64,000 nt of DNA from an uncultured Winogradskyella sp. GTDB taxonomy: Bacteria; Bacteroidota; Bacteroidia; Flavobacteriales; Flavobacteriaceae. Made by a program: the position numbers and the translations under genes. The stretch spans positions 310,001 through 374,000 of the forward strand of contig NZ_CANMXL010000002.1 in the NCBI RefSeq assembly GCF_947501905.1, written 5' to 3'. The notes under the pieces are model-generated. The model saw only the letters and a program-made list of their open reading frames with translations, did not search any database and was not told where the DNA came from. This document shows positions 41,206 through 52,031 of this stretch, piece by piece (position 1 is the stretch's first letter; the number at the start of each line of letters is the position of its first letter).

Positions 41206-42399
41206 CTAGGAAATAACACCTGAGCCAATAAGCTCATCATCAGTATACCAAGCTACAAATTGGCCTTCTGTAATTGCAGATTGTTTATTCTCAAATTCAA
41301 CATAAAGTCCAGAATCAACTTTATGCAATATGGCATTCTCTAAAGGTTGACGGTAACGAATACGAGCTTTGACTTGCATGATTTCGCCATCAGCTAAAGC
41401 TAAATCTTCACGTACCCAATGCAATTCTTCATTCTTAACAAATAACACCGAGCGTAATAAGCCTGGATGATTTTTGCCTTGCCCTGTATAAATGACATTT
41501 TCGTTAACATCAGTTTCAATGACAAATAATGGGTCTTTTGTACCACCAACGGCTAAACCTTTACGCTGTCCTTTTGTAAAATAGTGTGCGCCTTGATGTT
41601 TCCCAACAACTTTTCCTTGAGATACATTATATTCCATTTTATCTGAATGAAATGCTAACTCGCTAGCTTTAGAATCGAAACGAGGAATAGATTTGTGATA
41701 TGCATCTAAGGTTTCAGGAATCTCTACAATAACACCTTCTTTTGGTTTGAGTTGTTGTTGCAAAAATTCTGGAAGTCTTACTTTTCCAATAAAGCAAAGA
41801 CCTTGAGAGTCTTTCTTCTCGGCAGTAATCAAGTCTTGAGCTTTTGCTATATCTCGGACTTCAGGTTTTGTCAATTCGCCAATAGGAAATAATGCTTTAG
41901 CTAATTGTGCTTGAGATAGTTGACACAGAAAATAAGATTGGTCTTTATTATTATCTACACCAGCTAATAATTGATGAATCTGCTGCCCATTCTTTTCTAC
42001 AGTCGCTTTACGGCAATAATGACCTGTAGCCACATAATCTGCGCCAAGCTCAAGTGCAATATCCATAAAGACATCGAACTTAATTTCTCGATTACAAAGC
42101 ACATCTGGGTTTGGTGTACGTCCGTTTTCGTATTCCTTAAACATATAATCTACAATGCGCTCTTTGTACTGCACACTTAAATCTACAGTCTGAAATGGAA
42201 TCCCCAACTTATCCGCCACCAACATGGCATCATTACTATCCTCTAACCATGGACATTCGTCTGAAATGGTTACAGAATCATCGTGCCAATTTTTCATAAA
42301 TAGCCCAATAACCTCATAACCCTGTTCTTTTAAAAGGTATGCAGCAACACTGGAGTCAACACCTCCAGAAAGACCTACTATGACACGTTTGTTTTTCAT
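41206..42399 (-). CDS. mnmA: tRNA-specific 2-thiouridylase MnmA
   Basis: From the ATG at 42399 the protein has 397 residues and starts [20 protein letters not shown] with the PP-loop. An ATG 14 codons upstream is open in frame, but [10 protein letters not shown] is the normal family start. [12 protein letters not shown] holds the first catalytic Cys and [10 protein letters not shown] the second; [11 protein letters not shown] and [11 protein letters not shown] are also diagnostic. MnmA thiolates U34 of tRNAs for Glu, Gln and Lys. The product is also the precursor of 2-selenouridine where SelD and MnmH exist. A terminator separates it from the YwqK-like gene. Confidence 0.95.
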   Translation of the reverse strand: MKNKRVIVGLSGGVDSSVAAYLLKEQGYEVIGLFMKNWHDDSVTISDECPWLEDSNDAMLVADKLGIPFQTVDLSVQYKERIVDYMFKEYENGRTPNPDVLCNREIKFDVFMDIALELGADYVATGHYCRKATVEKNGQQIHQLLAGVDNNKDQSYFLCQLSQAQLAKALFPIGELTKPEVRDIAKAQDLITAEKKDSQGLCFIGKVRLPEFLQQQLKPKEGVIVEIPETLDAYHKSIPRFDSKASELAFHSDKMEYNVSQGKVVGKHQGAHYFTKGQRKGLAVGGTKDPLFVIETDVNENVIYTGQGKNHPGLLRSVLFVKNEELHWVREDLALADGEIMQVKARIRYRQPLENAILHKVDSGLYVEFENKQSAITEGQFVAWYTDDELIGSGVIS

Positions 42400-42452
42400 C
42401 TTATTTTTTATTCCGAAATCTGTTCGGAAAAACTTGGGCAAAATTACAAAAT

Positions 42453-42479
42453 AAAAAAGGTAATCTTTTGAAGATTACC
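42453..42479 (-). terminator. Terminator after the YwqK-like gene
   Basis: GGTAATCTT (42459-42467) pairs perfectly with AAGATTACC (42471-42479) around a TTG loop, followed on the minus strand by six T (42458-42453). Confidence 0.85.
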
Positions 42480-42512
42480 ATTCTTAAAGCCTATTGATAT
42501 GATAGTTTTAAG

Positions 42513-43223
42513 CTATTGCTTTTTAAAAATTACTTTATCATTATCATGGTCCACTTTTCTAACTAATTTTCCATTTTTATAATATTCCCAAATTCCTGTT
42601 TTTAAGTTTGCTTTAAAACTGCCTTTGGCTTGAAGGTTACCATCAATATCATAATACGTTGTATTGCCATTAAGTTTGTCATCCTTATACATGGATTCTT
42701 GAAGCAATTTCCCAGATTCGGAATATATTTTTGTTATGCCATTAAGCAAATCATTTTGGTAATCTGCAACCTCAGCAACTTTACCATTTATAAACATCAC
42801 AGAACGTTTACCATCTAATTGTCCTTTGTTATTATAATTCTCTTCAATCATAATCTCTTGCGAATTTTTATGAAAGAATACCCATTTGCCAATAAAATTT
42901 TTGCCATCCATTTTTCCTTGGCCAATTACTTTTCCGTTAGATGTCATAAAAGTAACTTGGGCTTCATTATTATCTTGATTAAAAACCTTAACAGCACTTA
43001 AAACACTTTTCTTTCTTTTAAGCTTGTAATACTTAAATGTGTCTATTTCTTTTCCGTGCAGAAATCTTCCTTTATAACGTAACTGATTGGTTTTTGGGTA
43101 GTTTTTTTGCCATATACCGTGCCTTTTCCCACTTTCGTCGAACTTATTGACCTCATTTTGAGCTGCTAAAGGTGTTAAAATTATTGTTAAAACAACACCG
43201 TAAGCAATTATATGTTTAATCAT
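42513..43223 (-). CDS. YwqK-like MORN-repeat protein
   Basis: A 236-residue protein with a signal peptide (cleavage near LAAQ). At least five repeats of the pattern x-G-K-x-x-G-x-W/T-x-x-Y-x-x-x-G-K follow, for example GTWEYYKNGKLV-like, LNGNTTYYDIDGNLQAKG and LNGITKIYSESGKLL. Such tandem beta-hairpins are annotated as YwqK-type antitoxin or MORN-variant proteins. In Bacteroidota they are often exported with unknown function, and no toxin gene adjoins it. It is transcribed divergently from the fasciclin gene. Confidence 0.8.
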   Translation of the reverse strand: MIKHIIAYGVVLTIILTPLAAQNEVNKFDESGKRHGIWQKNYPKTNQLRYKGRFLHGKEIDTFKYYKLKRKKSVLSAVKVFNQDNNEAQVTFMTSNGKVIGQGKMDGKNFIGKWVFFHKNSQEIMIEENYNNKGQLDGKRSVMFINGKVAEVADYQNDLLNGITKIYSESGKLLQESMYKDDKLNGNTTYYDIDGNLQAKGSFKANLKTGIWEYYKNGKLVRKVDHDNDKVIFKKQ

Positions 43224-43278
43224 TTTATATTTTTGTTAAACAAGATGAACAATTTTATTAACTTTTAAACTCAAAAAA

Positions 43279-44298
43279 ATGAAAATTATTTCAAAGTATT
43301 TAAAGTTACTCCCAGTTTTTTTATTGGTTTTAGGATTATCTGGATGTAGCGATGATGATGACAACAACACACCTGTCCCAAATACAGTGGTAGATGTTGC
43401 TATAGCAAATGGTTTTTCATCTCTTGTAGATGCCTTAATCAGAGCTGATTTAGTTTTAACCTTAAGAGGAGATGGTCCTTTTACTGTATTTGCGCCAGAC
43501 AATGCTGCATTTCAAGCATTATTAGATTCTAACCCAGCATGGAACTCAATTGATGATATTGAGATAAATTTATTGACCAATGTGTTATTAAATCATGTTA
43601 TTATAGATAGTGAAGTCCCTTCTTCCGCAATAACATCAGATGGTGTTTACGCAAATGTTGGTGCTACTGGTCCAGGAAATAGTAATCTAAGCATTTATGC
43701 GAGAAATAATTCTGGTACGGTTGAGGTAAATGGTGGATTTGCTTCTACAGCAGGAGCCAATGTTACTGGTGCTGATGTAGCTGCAGATAACGGTGTTATA
43801 CATGTAATTAATAAAGTATTATTACCTCCAACGGTTGTAGATATGGCTTTAGCAAATCCTGAATTTGCAAGTTTAGTAGCTTCTTTAACAACTGCTGGAC
43901 AACCAGATTTTGTAGCGACATTATCTACAGCTAACGGAACTGCGCCTGCACCTTTCACGGTATTTGCACCAACAAATGCTGCATTTCAAGCATTATTAGA
44001 TTCTAACATGATGTGGAATTCTCCAGCAGATATAGATTCTGCTTTATTGACAGAAGTCCTAGAGCATCACGTCATAGCGGGTAACAATGTTCAGTCAGGA
44101 GATTTAAACCAAAATGGAGATACGATGCCTACAACTTTACAAGGGCAAACTATTACAATAACTTTACCTGGCACAGGTGGAAACATTGCAGATATAACTG
44201 ATGGTGCTGGCAATAGTGCTGGTATTATTAGTGTAGATGTACAAACAGCAAACGGTGTTATACATGTTATAAACGCAGTTTTGATACCTGCTACTTAA
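43279..44298 (+). CDS. Fasciclin-domain lipoprotein with two FAS1 domains
   Basis: A 339-residue surface or periplasmic lipoprotein (signal ending LVLGLSGC, then SDDDDNN). Two FAS1 domains of about 140 residues (roughly 38-178 and 180-338) each show FTVFAPxNAAFQALLDSN and end with NGVIHVINxVLxP. The two halves share even the ALLDSN and MWNSxADI patterns, so they arose by internal duplication. FAS1 domains mediate adhesion to matrix or other cells. A strong terminator follows. Confidence 0.93.
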   Translation: MKIISKYLKLLPVFLLVLGLSGCSDDDDNNTPVPNTVVDVAIANGFSSLVDALIRADLVLTLRGDGPFTVFAPDNAAFQALLDSNPAWNSIDDIEINLLTNVLLNHVIIDSEVPSSAITSDGVYANVGATGPGNSNLSIYARNNSGTVEVNGGFASTAGANVTGADVAADNGVIHVINKVLLPPTVVDMALANPEFASLVASLTTAGQPDFVATLSTANGTAPAPFTVFAPTNAAFQALLDSNMMWNSPADIDSALLTEVLEHHVIAGNNVQSGDLNQNGDTMPTTLQGQTITITLPGTGGNIADITDGAGNSAGIISVDVQTANGVIHVINAVLIPAT

Positions 44299-44352
44299 AA
44301 ATTAAAAGTCGAGGCTGATTACCTCATTTTTATATTGATTGATTTAGTTTTT

Positions 44353-44381
44353 AAAGCCTCCTATTAATAGGAGGCTTTTCT
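44353..44381 (+). terminator. Terminator after the fasciclin gene
   Basis: AAAGCCTCCTATT (44353-44365) and AATAGGAGGCTTT (44366-44378) form a perfect 26-base palindrome followed by T-rich sequence. Confidence 0.9.
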
Positions 44382-44441
44382 TTTATGGTTGCAATTTTAT
44401 TCTTAGATTATAAACATATCATAATTAAAACTAGATCAAAA

Positions 44442-44897
44442 ATGACCTTTAGAAAAGCAACCGAAAAAGATATAGCAAAAATAGTAGAAATGATTGCCGA
44501 TGATGAGCTTGGAAAGAAAAGAGAAAATTTCAAGTTGCCTTTACCTAATGAATACATCAAAGCTTTTAAAAATATAAACTCAGATAATAATCAAGAGCTC
44601 ATAGTTGTAGAATCTAAAGACTCGGAAGTTATAGGTACTCTGCAACTTTCCTTTATTCAGTATTTGACATATCGTGGCGGAGTTAGGGCCCAAATTGAAG
44701 CTGTAAGAATTAGAAAAGATAAAAGAGGTTTGGGCATTGGAAAAACTATGTTTCAATGGGCAATAAATAGTGCTAAAGAAAGAAACGCTCACTTATTACA
44801 ATTAACCACAGACAAAAAAAGACCAGAAGCTATTAAGTTTTACGAAGATTTAGGGTTTATAAAATCCCATGAAGGCATGAAACTTCATTTTAAATAA
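44442..44897 (+). CDS. GNAT-family N-acetyltransferase
   Basis: From the ATG at 44442 the protein has 151 residues and begins MTFRKATEKDIAKIVEMIAD, the normal GNAT start. An upstream in-frame ATG would add 19 residues overlapping the fasciclin terminator and is unlikely. VRIRKDKRGLGIGKTMFQWA carries the R/Q-x-x-G-x-G/A acetyl-CoA motif, and LLQLTTDKKRPEAIKFYEDLGF is motif B. It resembles small-molecule or aminoglycoside-type acetyltransferases. The substrate is unknown. Confidence 0.88.
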   Translation: MTFRKATEKDIAKIVEMIADDELGKKRENFKLPLPNEYIKAFKNINSDNNQELIVVESKDSEVIGTLQLSFIQYLTYRGGVRAQIEAVRIRKDKRGLGIGKTMFQWAINSAKERNAHLLQLTTDKKRPEAIKFYEDLGFIKSHEGMKLHFK

Positions 44898-44901
44898 AAA
44901 G

Positions 44902-44931
44902 AAAAGCCACAGCATAAAACTGTGGCTTTTT
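44902..44931 (+). terminator. Bidirectional terminator between GNAT and yidC
   Basis: AAAAGCCACAG (44902-44912) pairs with CTGTGGCTTTT (44920-44930) around a 7-base loop. A- and T-runs on both sides suit termination of the two convergent genes. Confidence 0.9.
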
Positions 44932-44951
44932 AATATTTAAATTATAATAGA

Positions 44952-46871
44952 CTATTTTTTTCTATTACGCTGTTGCACTTGCTTTTGCTTTTCGGCTTGC
45001 TCCATCATATCAGCCATTTTTTTCTGAAAACGGTTCTGCTTTTTTGGTTTGCTCTTACTCACCTCAATTTTAGCCAATACTTTTTCTTCATCAATGATGT
45101 AGTTTTTAATCACTAACATAATACCAATACTAATTAAGTTAGAAATAAAGTAATACAAACTTAATCCAGATGCATAGTTATTAAAGAACACCAACATTAA
45201 TAATGGTGAAAAGTAAATCATATACTTCATCATCTTGCTCATATCTGGCATACCTTCTTGTGGTGGCCCTTGCATAGCTGTTTGTTGACCAGTCGTCATC
45301 TTCATATAGAAGAAAATAGCTATAGCCGCTAATATTGGAAATAAACTCACATGATCACCATAAAACGGAATACTAAATGGTAATTCTGCAATACTATCAT
45401 AAGAACTTAAATCATCTGCCCAAAGAAAACTCTTCTGACGTAAATCAAATGCTGTTGGGAAGAACATAAATAAGGCGTAGAATACTGGTATTTGCATTAA
45501 ACCAGGTAAACAACCACTTAATGGGCTTGCTCCTGCTTTATTTTGCAATGCCATAGTCTCTTGCTGTGCTTTTAATTTATTGTCTTTGTACTTAGCTCTA
45601 ATAGCATCTAATTCTGGCTTTAAAATCTTCATCTTTGCCTGAGACATAAATTGCTTATACTGTACAAAAGATAATAGTATCTTTACCAATACAGTCATTA
45701 CAATAATAGCAATACCATAAGGCAAGAAACCACTTAAGAATCCAAATAAAGGAATAAACACAGCTTTATTAATCCATCCAAAAATTCCCCAACCAAACGG
45801 AATACTCTCTTCAAGATTTTTGTCATAACCTTTTAAAATCTTAGCATCTGTAGGCCCATAGTACATGCCCATAGACTTATTAAACTCTCCTCCACTTAAA
45901 GTCAATGGTATTTTTGAAGCGTATAATTTTGTATAAACACTATCTACTTCTTCATCTTTTACCAAGTCTTTAGAAGACATACTCACCGATTTTAATGGCG
46001 AATCGGGCACTAGAATACTACTAAAAAAGTGTTGTCTATAAGATAACCAGTACACGTCAGAAACCACCTCTTCATCATCGTTCATTTGTGCTAGCTTATC
46101 TATCTTATCACCATCATGCTGATACGTTAAGCGTGTGTATCTATTCTCGTAAGTTATACTTTGATCATGGCTATAACCTTTAAGTTTCCAATCTAGATTA
46201 ATTTCCTGAGAACTATTAACAACGTTATCTAAACCTTGTGATTTAATAGCAAAATCTATCATATAATCGTTAGGTTTTAACTCGTATCTGTATTCTAAGT
46301 AACGTGTTTCTGAAACTTTAAGCTTCATAGACACCACTGTGTTCTCTCCACTTTTAGTTACTGTAGGCTGAAAGTATAGACTTTCTGTATTTAAAACGCG
46401 ATTGTCTGTGGTCGAAAAATTAATATTAAAATTGGTATTCCCATCTTTAACCAAATAGATAGGTGCATCATTATGGTCTACAAAGGCTTTTAGTCTAACT
46501 TCTGAAAGATGACCACCCTTATTACTAAATTTTAATGCTAATACATCAGTTTCAACTTCTGTTACTGCATCAGTCGCTGATGGTAATGTAGACGCATATG
46601 CAAAAGCCCCTAATTTGTTTTGAAGCGCAACTTGTTGTAAAGAGTCTGTAGCTGATGCATTAGAATAATCTTCTGCAGTGGTTACTTTAGTCGTTAATTC
46701 TTCCGCTTCTACTTTTGCTTTTTGTTCTGCTGCTACCTTTTCTGTTTCAGCTTGTTTTTGAGCTTCTAATTCTTCGGGAGTTGGTTGACTTTGGTACAAA
46801 TACCAAATCATAATACCAAAAAGAAGTACAAAGCCTATGATTGAGTTAATGTCTAATTTCTTTTCTTCCAT
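44952..46871 (-). CDS. yidC: Membrane protein insertase YidC
   Basis: A 639-residue inner-membrane protein. An N-terminal span (about 9-25) is followed by a large periplasmic beta domain (about 60-350) and the conserved insertase core with five spans. GASPLSGCLPGLMQIPVFYALFMFF is the signature around the third and fourth helices, and LYYFISNLISIGIMLV near the end is also typical. The C-terminus is basic (KKQNRFQKKM ... QQRNRKK), as in ribosome-binding YidC tails. Length is usual for Gram-negative YidC. It probably shares a transcript with pyrG upstream. Confidence 0.96.
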   Translation of the reverse strand: MEEKKLDINSIIGFVLLFGIMIWYLYQSQPTPEELEAQKQAETEKVAAEQKAKVEAEELTTKVTTAEDYSNASATDSLQQVALQNKLGAFAYASTLPSATDAVTEVETDVLALKFSNKGGHLSEVRLKAFVDHNDAPIYLVKDGNTNFNINFSTTDNRVLNTESLYFQPTVTKSGENTVVSMKLKVSETRYLEYRYELKPNDYMIDFAIKSQGLDNVVNSSQEINLDWKLKGYSHDQSITYENRYTRLTYQHDGDKIDKLAQMNDDEEVVSDVYWLSYRQHFFSSILVPDSPLKSVSMSSKDLVKDEEVDSVYTKLYASKIPLTLSGGEFNKSMGMYYGPTDAKILKGYDKNLEESIPFGWGIFGWINKAVFIPLFGFLSGFLPYGIAIIVMTVLVKILLSFVQYKQFMSQAKMKILKPELDAIRAKYKDNKLKAQQETMALQNKAGASPLSGCLPGLMQIPVFYALFMFFPTAFDLRQKSFLWADDLSSYDSIAELPFSIPFYGDHVSLFPILAAIAIFFYMKMTTGQQTAMQGPPQEGMPDMSKMMKYMIYFSPLLMLVFFNNYASGLSLYYFISNLISIGIMLVIKNYIIDEEKVLAKIEVSKSKPKKQNRFQKKMADMMEQAEKQKQVQQRNRKK

Positions 46872-46964
46872 ATGTATTTACCGAAAACATCGGTGATCTA
46901 TTGATTAGTTATTTTGGATAACCCAAAAAGCTATCCAAAGTCTTAATTATGCCAAACTGGCACA

Positions 46965-48590
<1,626 letters not shown>

Positions 48591-48601
48591 TTAAACGCAG
48601 G

Positions 48602-48634
48602 CAAATTTACAAAATTAAATGACTTATTTGGCAA
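48602..48634 (-). promoter_or_regulatory. Possible promoter for pyrG
   Basis: Minus strand: TTG at 48634-48632, 22-base spacer (long), TAAATTTG at 48609-48602, a full TAnnTTTG match about 20 bases ahead of the start codon. Confidence 0.45.
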
Positions 48635-48690
48635 TTGTTTTAGGTTTGTTTGAATGAATTAAAGTCTTGTAGGAACTTGAATTTGATAAT

Positions 48691-48712
48691 CTAAACGACT
48701 AACTTCGTTTAG
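48691..48712. other. Palindrome ahead of the double-HTH AraC gene
   Basis: CTAAACGA (48691-48698) and TCGTTTAG (48705-48712) form an 8-bp inverted repeat with a 6-base gap, 27 bases before the AraC start codon. It could be an autoregulatory operator. Confidence 0.4.
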
Positions 48713-48738
48713 TAGCTAACAAGTTTAATTGTTACTCA

Positions 48739-49797
48739 ATGCAAAAAGTCGAAAAGTTTTCTCCAGAAATTAATAAGGTATACTTTATAGAAAGTCATAC
48801 GCTTATACATATTCTGTCAGGTAAAGGAAGTATTCAAGTAGACTTTAAAAATTATTACGATTGGCAGGAAAAAGCCATTTTTTTAGAAAAAGGACAATAC
48901 ATTAAATTTCTGTCAGATGATTTTGTTGTTAGAAAGATAGAGTTTTCTAATCAGGAGAAGTTTTTCGATAATGACGTTAGAGTACTCTTTAAGCATCTTA
49001 TTTCATTAGGTTATATTGATTTATTAGAATGTGAAGATTGTAACACATTTCTATCAGAATCTGCGCTAACAGACAATTCTGCTGATATTATTGATGTGTC
49101 TTCAAAGCAATGGTATTGGCAAAATCCTTTTAAAGCCAATAAGGAAGAGTACCAAGTTATTTTTGATGCCAAAGAAATTATAGACCAAGAATATTCAAAT
49201 CATTTAACAGGAAACGATTTAGTTAATCTTATTAATGACCGTGGTTATAATGCACAAGCTTTAATAAAAAATAAAATTGGCTTGTCTGTTAAGAATTTGA
49301 TGAGCTCAAAACGTCTCCAAGAAAGTCGAAAACAAGTTGCGTTTACTGATAAAAGTATTCAAGAAGTGTCTTATGAATTAGGTTTTAAAGATGATGCATA
49401 CTTTAATCGCGTTTTTAAAAATTCTACCGGGCAAACACCAAAACAGTTTAGAGAAAATTTCGATTTTAAAAACCGAGATGTATTTTCTCAGAATATTATA
49501 GAGCTACTTCAAAAATACCATACTCAAGAACGTTCTCTTGAGTTTTATGCAAATAAAATGAACCTTTCTATAAAAGCATTATCTAATAAAGTACAGGCTA
49601 AAATGAATACATCTTTAGGGCAGTTAATACGTCTAGAAATAATAAATACTGCCAAATTAATGCTGATTGAAGGCCAACCTATAAATGCAATATCTATACA
49701 ACTAGGTTTCGAAGAACCTAATCACTTTACACGGTTTTTTAAACATTATTCAGGCATAACTCCAACCGACTTCAAATTAAAAAAGTACAATTCTTAG
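48739..49797 (+). CDS. AraC-family regulator with two DNA-binding domains
   Basis: A 352-residue protein. After an N-terminal part of about 140 residues there are two separate AraC-type helix-turn-helix domains. The first (about 150-245) ends SIQEVSYELGFKDDAYFNRVFK, then TGQTPKQFREN. The second (about 255-352) ends PINAISIQLGFEEPNHFTRFFK, then SGITPTDFKLK. Each repeats the full AraC pattern, so this is a tandem duplication rather than the normal two-helix single domain. It may regulate the following NTF2-like, YHS and membrane-protein genes. Confidence 0.85.
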   Translation: MQKVEKFSPEINKVYFIESHTLIHILSGKGSIQVDFKNYYDWQEKAIFLEKGQYIKFLSDDFVVRKIEFSNQEKFFDNDVRVLFKHLISLGYIDLLECEDCNTFLSESALTDNSADIIDVSSKQWYWQNPFKANKEEYQVIFDAKEIIDQEYSNHLTGNDLVNLINDRGYNAQALIKNKIGLSVKNLMSSKRLQESRKQVAFTDKSIQEVSYELGFKDDAYFNRVFKNSTGQTPKQFRENFDFKNRDVFSQNIIELLQKYHTQERSLEFYANKMNLSIKALSNKVQAKMNTSLGQLIRLEIINTAKLMLIEGQPINAISIQLGFEEPNHFTRFFKHYSGITPTDFKLKKYNS

Positions 49798-49870
49798 TCC
49801 TTTTTTTGTAGCATCAAAACTTTAATTCTCCTTCATCTTTGCAGTGTAAAAATCACTAAAAACAAAAAAG

Positions 49871-50224
49871 ATGACTATTAAAGAACAAGTACAAAAAATG
49901 GACGCCATAGTTTCACAAGGCGCTATTGTAGACGCTGTGAAAGAATTTTTCGCAGATAATGCAAACACGTCAGATTATGGAAATGGCGGAACAACGGGAA
50001 AATCAGAAATGATTTCAAAAATGGAAGGTTTTGCTGGAGCTATCGCTAAAGTAAATGGCATAACTCATCATCACTCAATAGTTGATGAAAATGTATCAGC
50101 ATCAGAATTTACATTCGATTTTGATATGAAAGATGGTAGTAAAATCTACTGGCACGAAATCATTCGCAGAATTTGGAATGATGAAGGTAAAGTCACCCAA
50201 GAAGAATATTTCAACGCAGAATAA
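49871..50224 (+). CDS. NTF2/SnoaL-like protein
   Basis: A 117-residue protein with the cone-shaped-fold pattern: an N-terminal helix (DAVKEFFADNANTSDYG), FEGFAGAIAKVNG-like sequence, then strands ending with FDFDMKDGSKIYWHEIIRRI and KVTQEEYF. This matches SnoaL-like or nuclear transport factor 2 domains, which often bind small hydrophobic molecules. No catalytic residues can be claimed. It lies 74 bases after the AraC gene and 29 bases before the YHS gene, so a regulated operon is plausible. Confidence 0.75.
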   Translation: MTIKEQVQKMDAIVSQGAIVDAVKEFFADNANTSDYGNGGTTGKSEMISKMEGFAGAIAKVNGITHHHSIVDENVSASEFTFDFDMKDGSKIYWHEIIRRIWNDEGKVTQEEYFNAE

Positions 50225-50252
50225 TTTTAATAACACTAAACACATAGAAAAA

Positions 50253-50723
50253 ATGAAAACTTTAAAAACAATAGTAGTAGCATTAACCTTAATACTAACA
50301 GCATCATTATCAGCACAGGATAAAATGGCAAACAATTTAGACAATAGTAACATAGCACTTCAAGGCTACAGTCCAGTATCATATTTAGATTTAGGACTTG
50401 CGCAGATTGGTAACAAGAACTATAAATCAGAGTATAAAAAAGTAACGTATTACTTTACTTCTGAAAAACAAAAAGCAACTTTTGATAAAAACCCAGCTAA
50501 ATACATGCCTCAATATGGAGGTTTCTGTGCCTTTGGGACTTATGCTGGTGCAAAATTTAGAGTAGACCCAAATAAATTTTTAGTAGAAGACGGAAAGTAC
50601 TACCTATACTTAAATAATGTAGAGTTAGATGCAAAGCAATTGTGGCTAGCAGAAAACAATCATAGTAAACTAAAGCGTATTGCTGATAAAAATTGGGAAA
50701 AGCTTAGTAAAACTCACAATTAA
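50253..50723 (+). CDS. YHS-domain exported protein
   Basis: From the ATG at 50253 the protein has 156 residues with a signal peptide (cleavage after LSAQ). The open frame extends 40 codons further up into the preceding gene, but MKTLKTIVVALTLILTASLS is clearly the secretory start. The YHS-like core has LQGYSPVSYLDLGLAQIGN, FTSEKQKATFDKNPAKYMPQ and YGGFCAFG. YHS domains are linked to metal handling or metal-dependent enzymes. Genes of this type are common in Bacteroidota; a specific function is unknown. Confidence 0.85.
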   Translation: MKTLKTIVVALTLILTASLSAQDKMANNLDNSNIALQGYSPVSYLDLGLAQIGNKNYKSEYKKVTYYFTSEKQKATFDKNPAKYMPQYGGFCAFGTYAGAKFRVDPNKFLVEDGKYYLYLNNVELDAKQLWLAENNHSKLKRIADKNWEKLSKTHN

Positions 50724-50759
50724 ACGATTGATTGTAATTAATATTAAAATTTAAAAATC

Positions 50760-51113
50760 ATGAAATTCGTAACCAAAAGAATACACGCTTTTTTAGATTA
50801 CCCAGTAGCTATCGCATTGATAATACTGCCTTTTTTACTAGGGTTAGGAGACTCTAATTCACTGGCTTTAAAGCTTTCTGTAGCTACAGGAATAGCAGCC
50901 TTTATATTGACGCTCTTAACAGATCATCATTTAGGCATATTTAAAGTGATCTCTTATAAAATGCATTTAATTGTAGATTTTATAGTTGCAATTGTATTTA
51001 TCGTCGCACCTTTTATCTTTTCATTTGAAGGCATAGATGCCTATTATTATTGGATTAATGGAGTTGCAGTGCTTACTGTTGTAAGTTTACATAAATCGGA
51101 AGCTGCATTTTAA
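50760..51113 (+). CDS. Small four-helix membrane protein
   Basis: A 117-residue hydrophobic protein with four likely membrane helices (about 12-30, 35-52, 63-83, 90-107). HAFLDYPVAIALIILPFLLG and KMHLIVDFIVAIVFIVAPFI are clearly related halves: His, then Asp, then hydrophobic, ending in Pro-Phe. This twofold repeat resembles the SPW-repeat family, but I am not sure. It is the last gene before a terminator and probably co-transcribed with the YHS gene. Confidence 0.7.
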   Translation: MKFVTKRIHAFLDYPVAIALIILPFLLGLGDSNSLALKLSVATGIAAFILTLLTDHHLGIFKVISYKMHLIVDFIVAIVFIVAPFIFSFEGIDAYYYWINGVAVLTVVSLHKSEAAF

Positions 51114-51130
51114 GGTCAGGAACAATAATT

Positions 51131-51167
51131 AAAAGCGATTTGAATTAAACCTCAAATCGCTTTTTTT
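51131..51167 (+). terminator. Bidirectional terminator
   Basis: AAAAGCGATTTGA (51131-51143) pairs with TCAAATCGCTTTT (51152-51164), 13 bp with an 8-base loop, followed by a T-run. It lies between convergent genes. Confidence 0.92.
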
Positions 51168-51178
51168 ATATGCAAATA

Positions 51179-51403
51179 CTAAAACTCTCGGCGTATCGTA
51201 TAAATCAATTCTTCTAATCCGTTGATTTTAATATCGTACATCTGTTGCATCATGTTACCTAATTTTCCTTTTGGGAACCCTTTTTGCTTAAACCATGTGT
51301 AATAATATTCAGGGATGTCTACGAGATATTGGTCTTTGTATTTGCCAAAGGGCATTTTGTATTTGGCAAGCTCTATTAAAGCTTCTTTATTTGCTGATAA
51401 CAT
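51179..51403 (-). CDS. DUF3820 family protein
   Basis: A 74-residue protein with the DUF3820 core: KYKMPFGKYKDQYLVDIPEYYYTWF and FPKGKLGNMMQQMYDIKING. The M-P-F-G-K-Y-K pattern resembles the nuclease-associated small domains of that family, whose function is unknown. The start touches the stop of the DUF922 gene, so the two are co-transcribed. It has no signal peptide. Confidence 0.85.
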   Translation of the reverse strand: MLSANKEALIELAKYKMPFGKYKDQYLVDIPEYYYTWFKQKGFPKGKLGNMMQQMYDIKINGLEELIYTIRREF

Positions 51404-51949
51404 TTACTGTGTTTTAAAAGCTTCAAGCTTTTTAAGTTCTTGAGCTATTAAAATATTCCAAGCAGTTTGTTTTTCTCTATTTATAGAGTGATTGGTTTCT
51501 TCGTCGTATAAGTTCTGCATTTTTGATGACGCCAAACTTATAGATTTATACAAATCATTAAGCTGGTTTCGCAGGCTTGAAGATGCTTTTAATCTACTTA
51601 TTTGCTTGCGAAATTTTCTCGCATGTAACTCAGTTATATCAAAATGTAGTTGTTCATGTTTTAATATGTGAGGCGAAGCGTCTTCTGGTTTGTACCAGGA
51701 TTCTGATGGATAAAACAAACACTCTACAGTTGTTGTAAAATCAGTGATTCTGTCTCCTGTTTTACCAATAGAAAATCCAAATGTTATCCCAGAAGCTGTT
51801 AATGCCGCAGCATCTGTACTTTGATTTGGCGCGCCTTTAAAATCTTTCCAAACCAAAGGTTTATTTGCATTCCAAGAGAAGGTTTCTAAATCTTCATTTT
51901 GGCTAAAAGCTATTGAAGTGAATAAAAGGAGAGCAAAAAAGGTTTTCAT
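51404..51949 (-). CDS. DUF922 putative zinc protease
   Basis: A 181-residue exported protein (signal peptide cleaved near IAFSQ). HEQLHFDITELHARKFRKQI contains HExLH, the HExxH zinc-protease motif of the DUF922 family. WNANKPLVWKDFKGAPNQ near the N-terminus is also family-typical. The protein is probably periplasmic; no substrate is known. It lies immediately upstream of the DUF3820 gene. Confidence 0.85.
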   Translation of the reverse strand: MKTFFALLLFTSIAFSQNEDLETFSWNANKPLVWKDFKGAPNQSTDAAALTASGITFGFSIGKTGDRITDFTTTVECLFYPSESWYKPEDASPHILKHEQLHFDITELHARKFRKQISRLKASSSLRNQLNDLYKSISLASSKMQNLYDEETNHSINREKQTAWNILIAQELKKLEAFKTQ

Positions 51950-52031
51950 TGATGATAATTTTCAATTAAAACGATGGTAAATAATTCTTATTGTAATTTA
52001 GAACTTAATGCTAAATCAAAATGGTAGAAAT

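Noticed and set aside
42513..43223. Toxin-antitoxin interpretation of the YwqK-like gene
   Set aside because: The protein has a signal peptide and no toxin gene is adjacent, so the family name should not be taken as function.
50133..50252. N-terminal extension of the YHS protein overlapping the NTF2-like gene
   Set aside because: The open frame is accidental; a signal peptide begins at the ATG at 50253.
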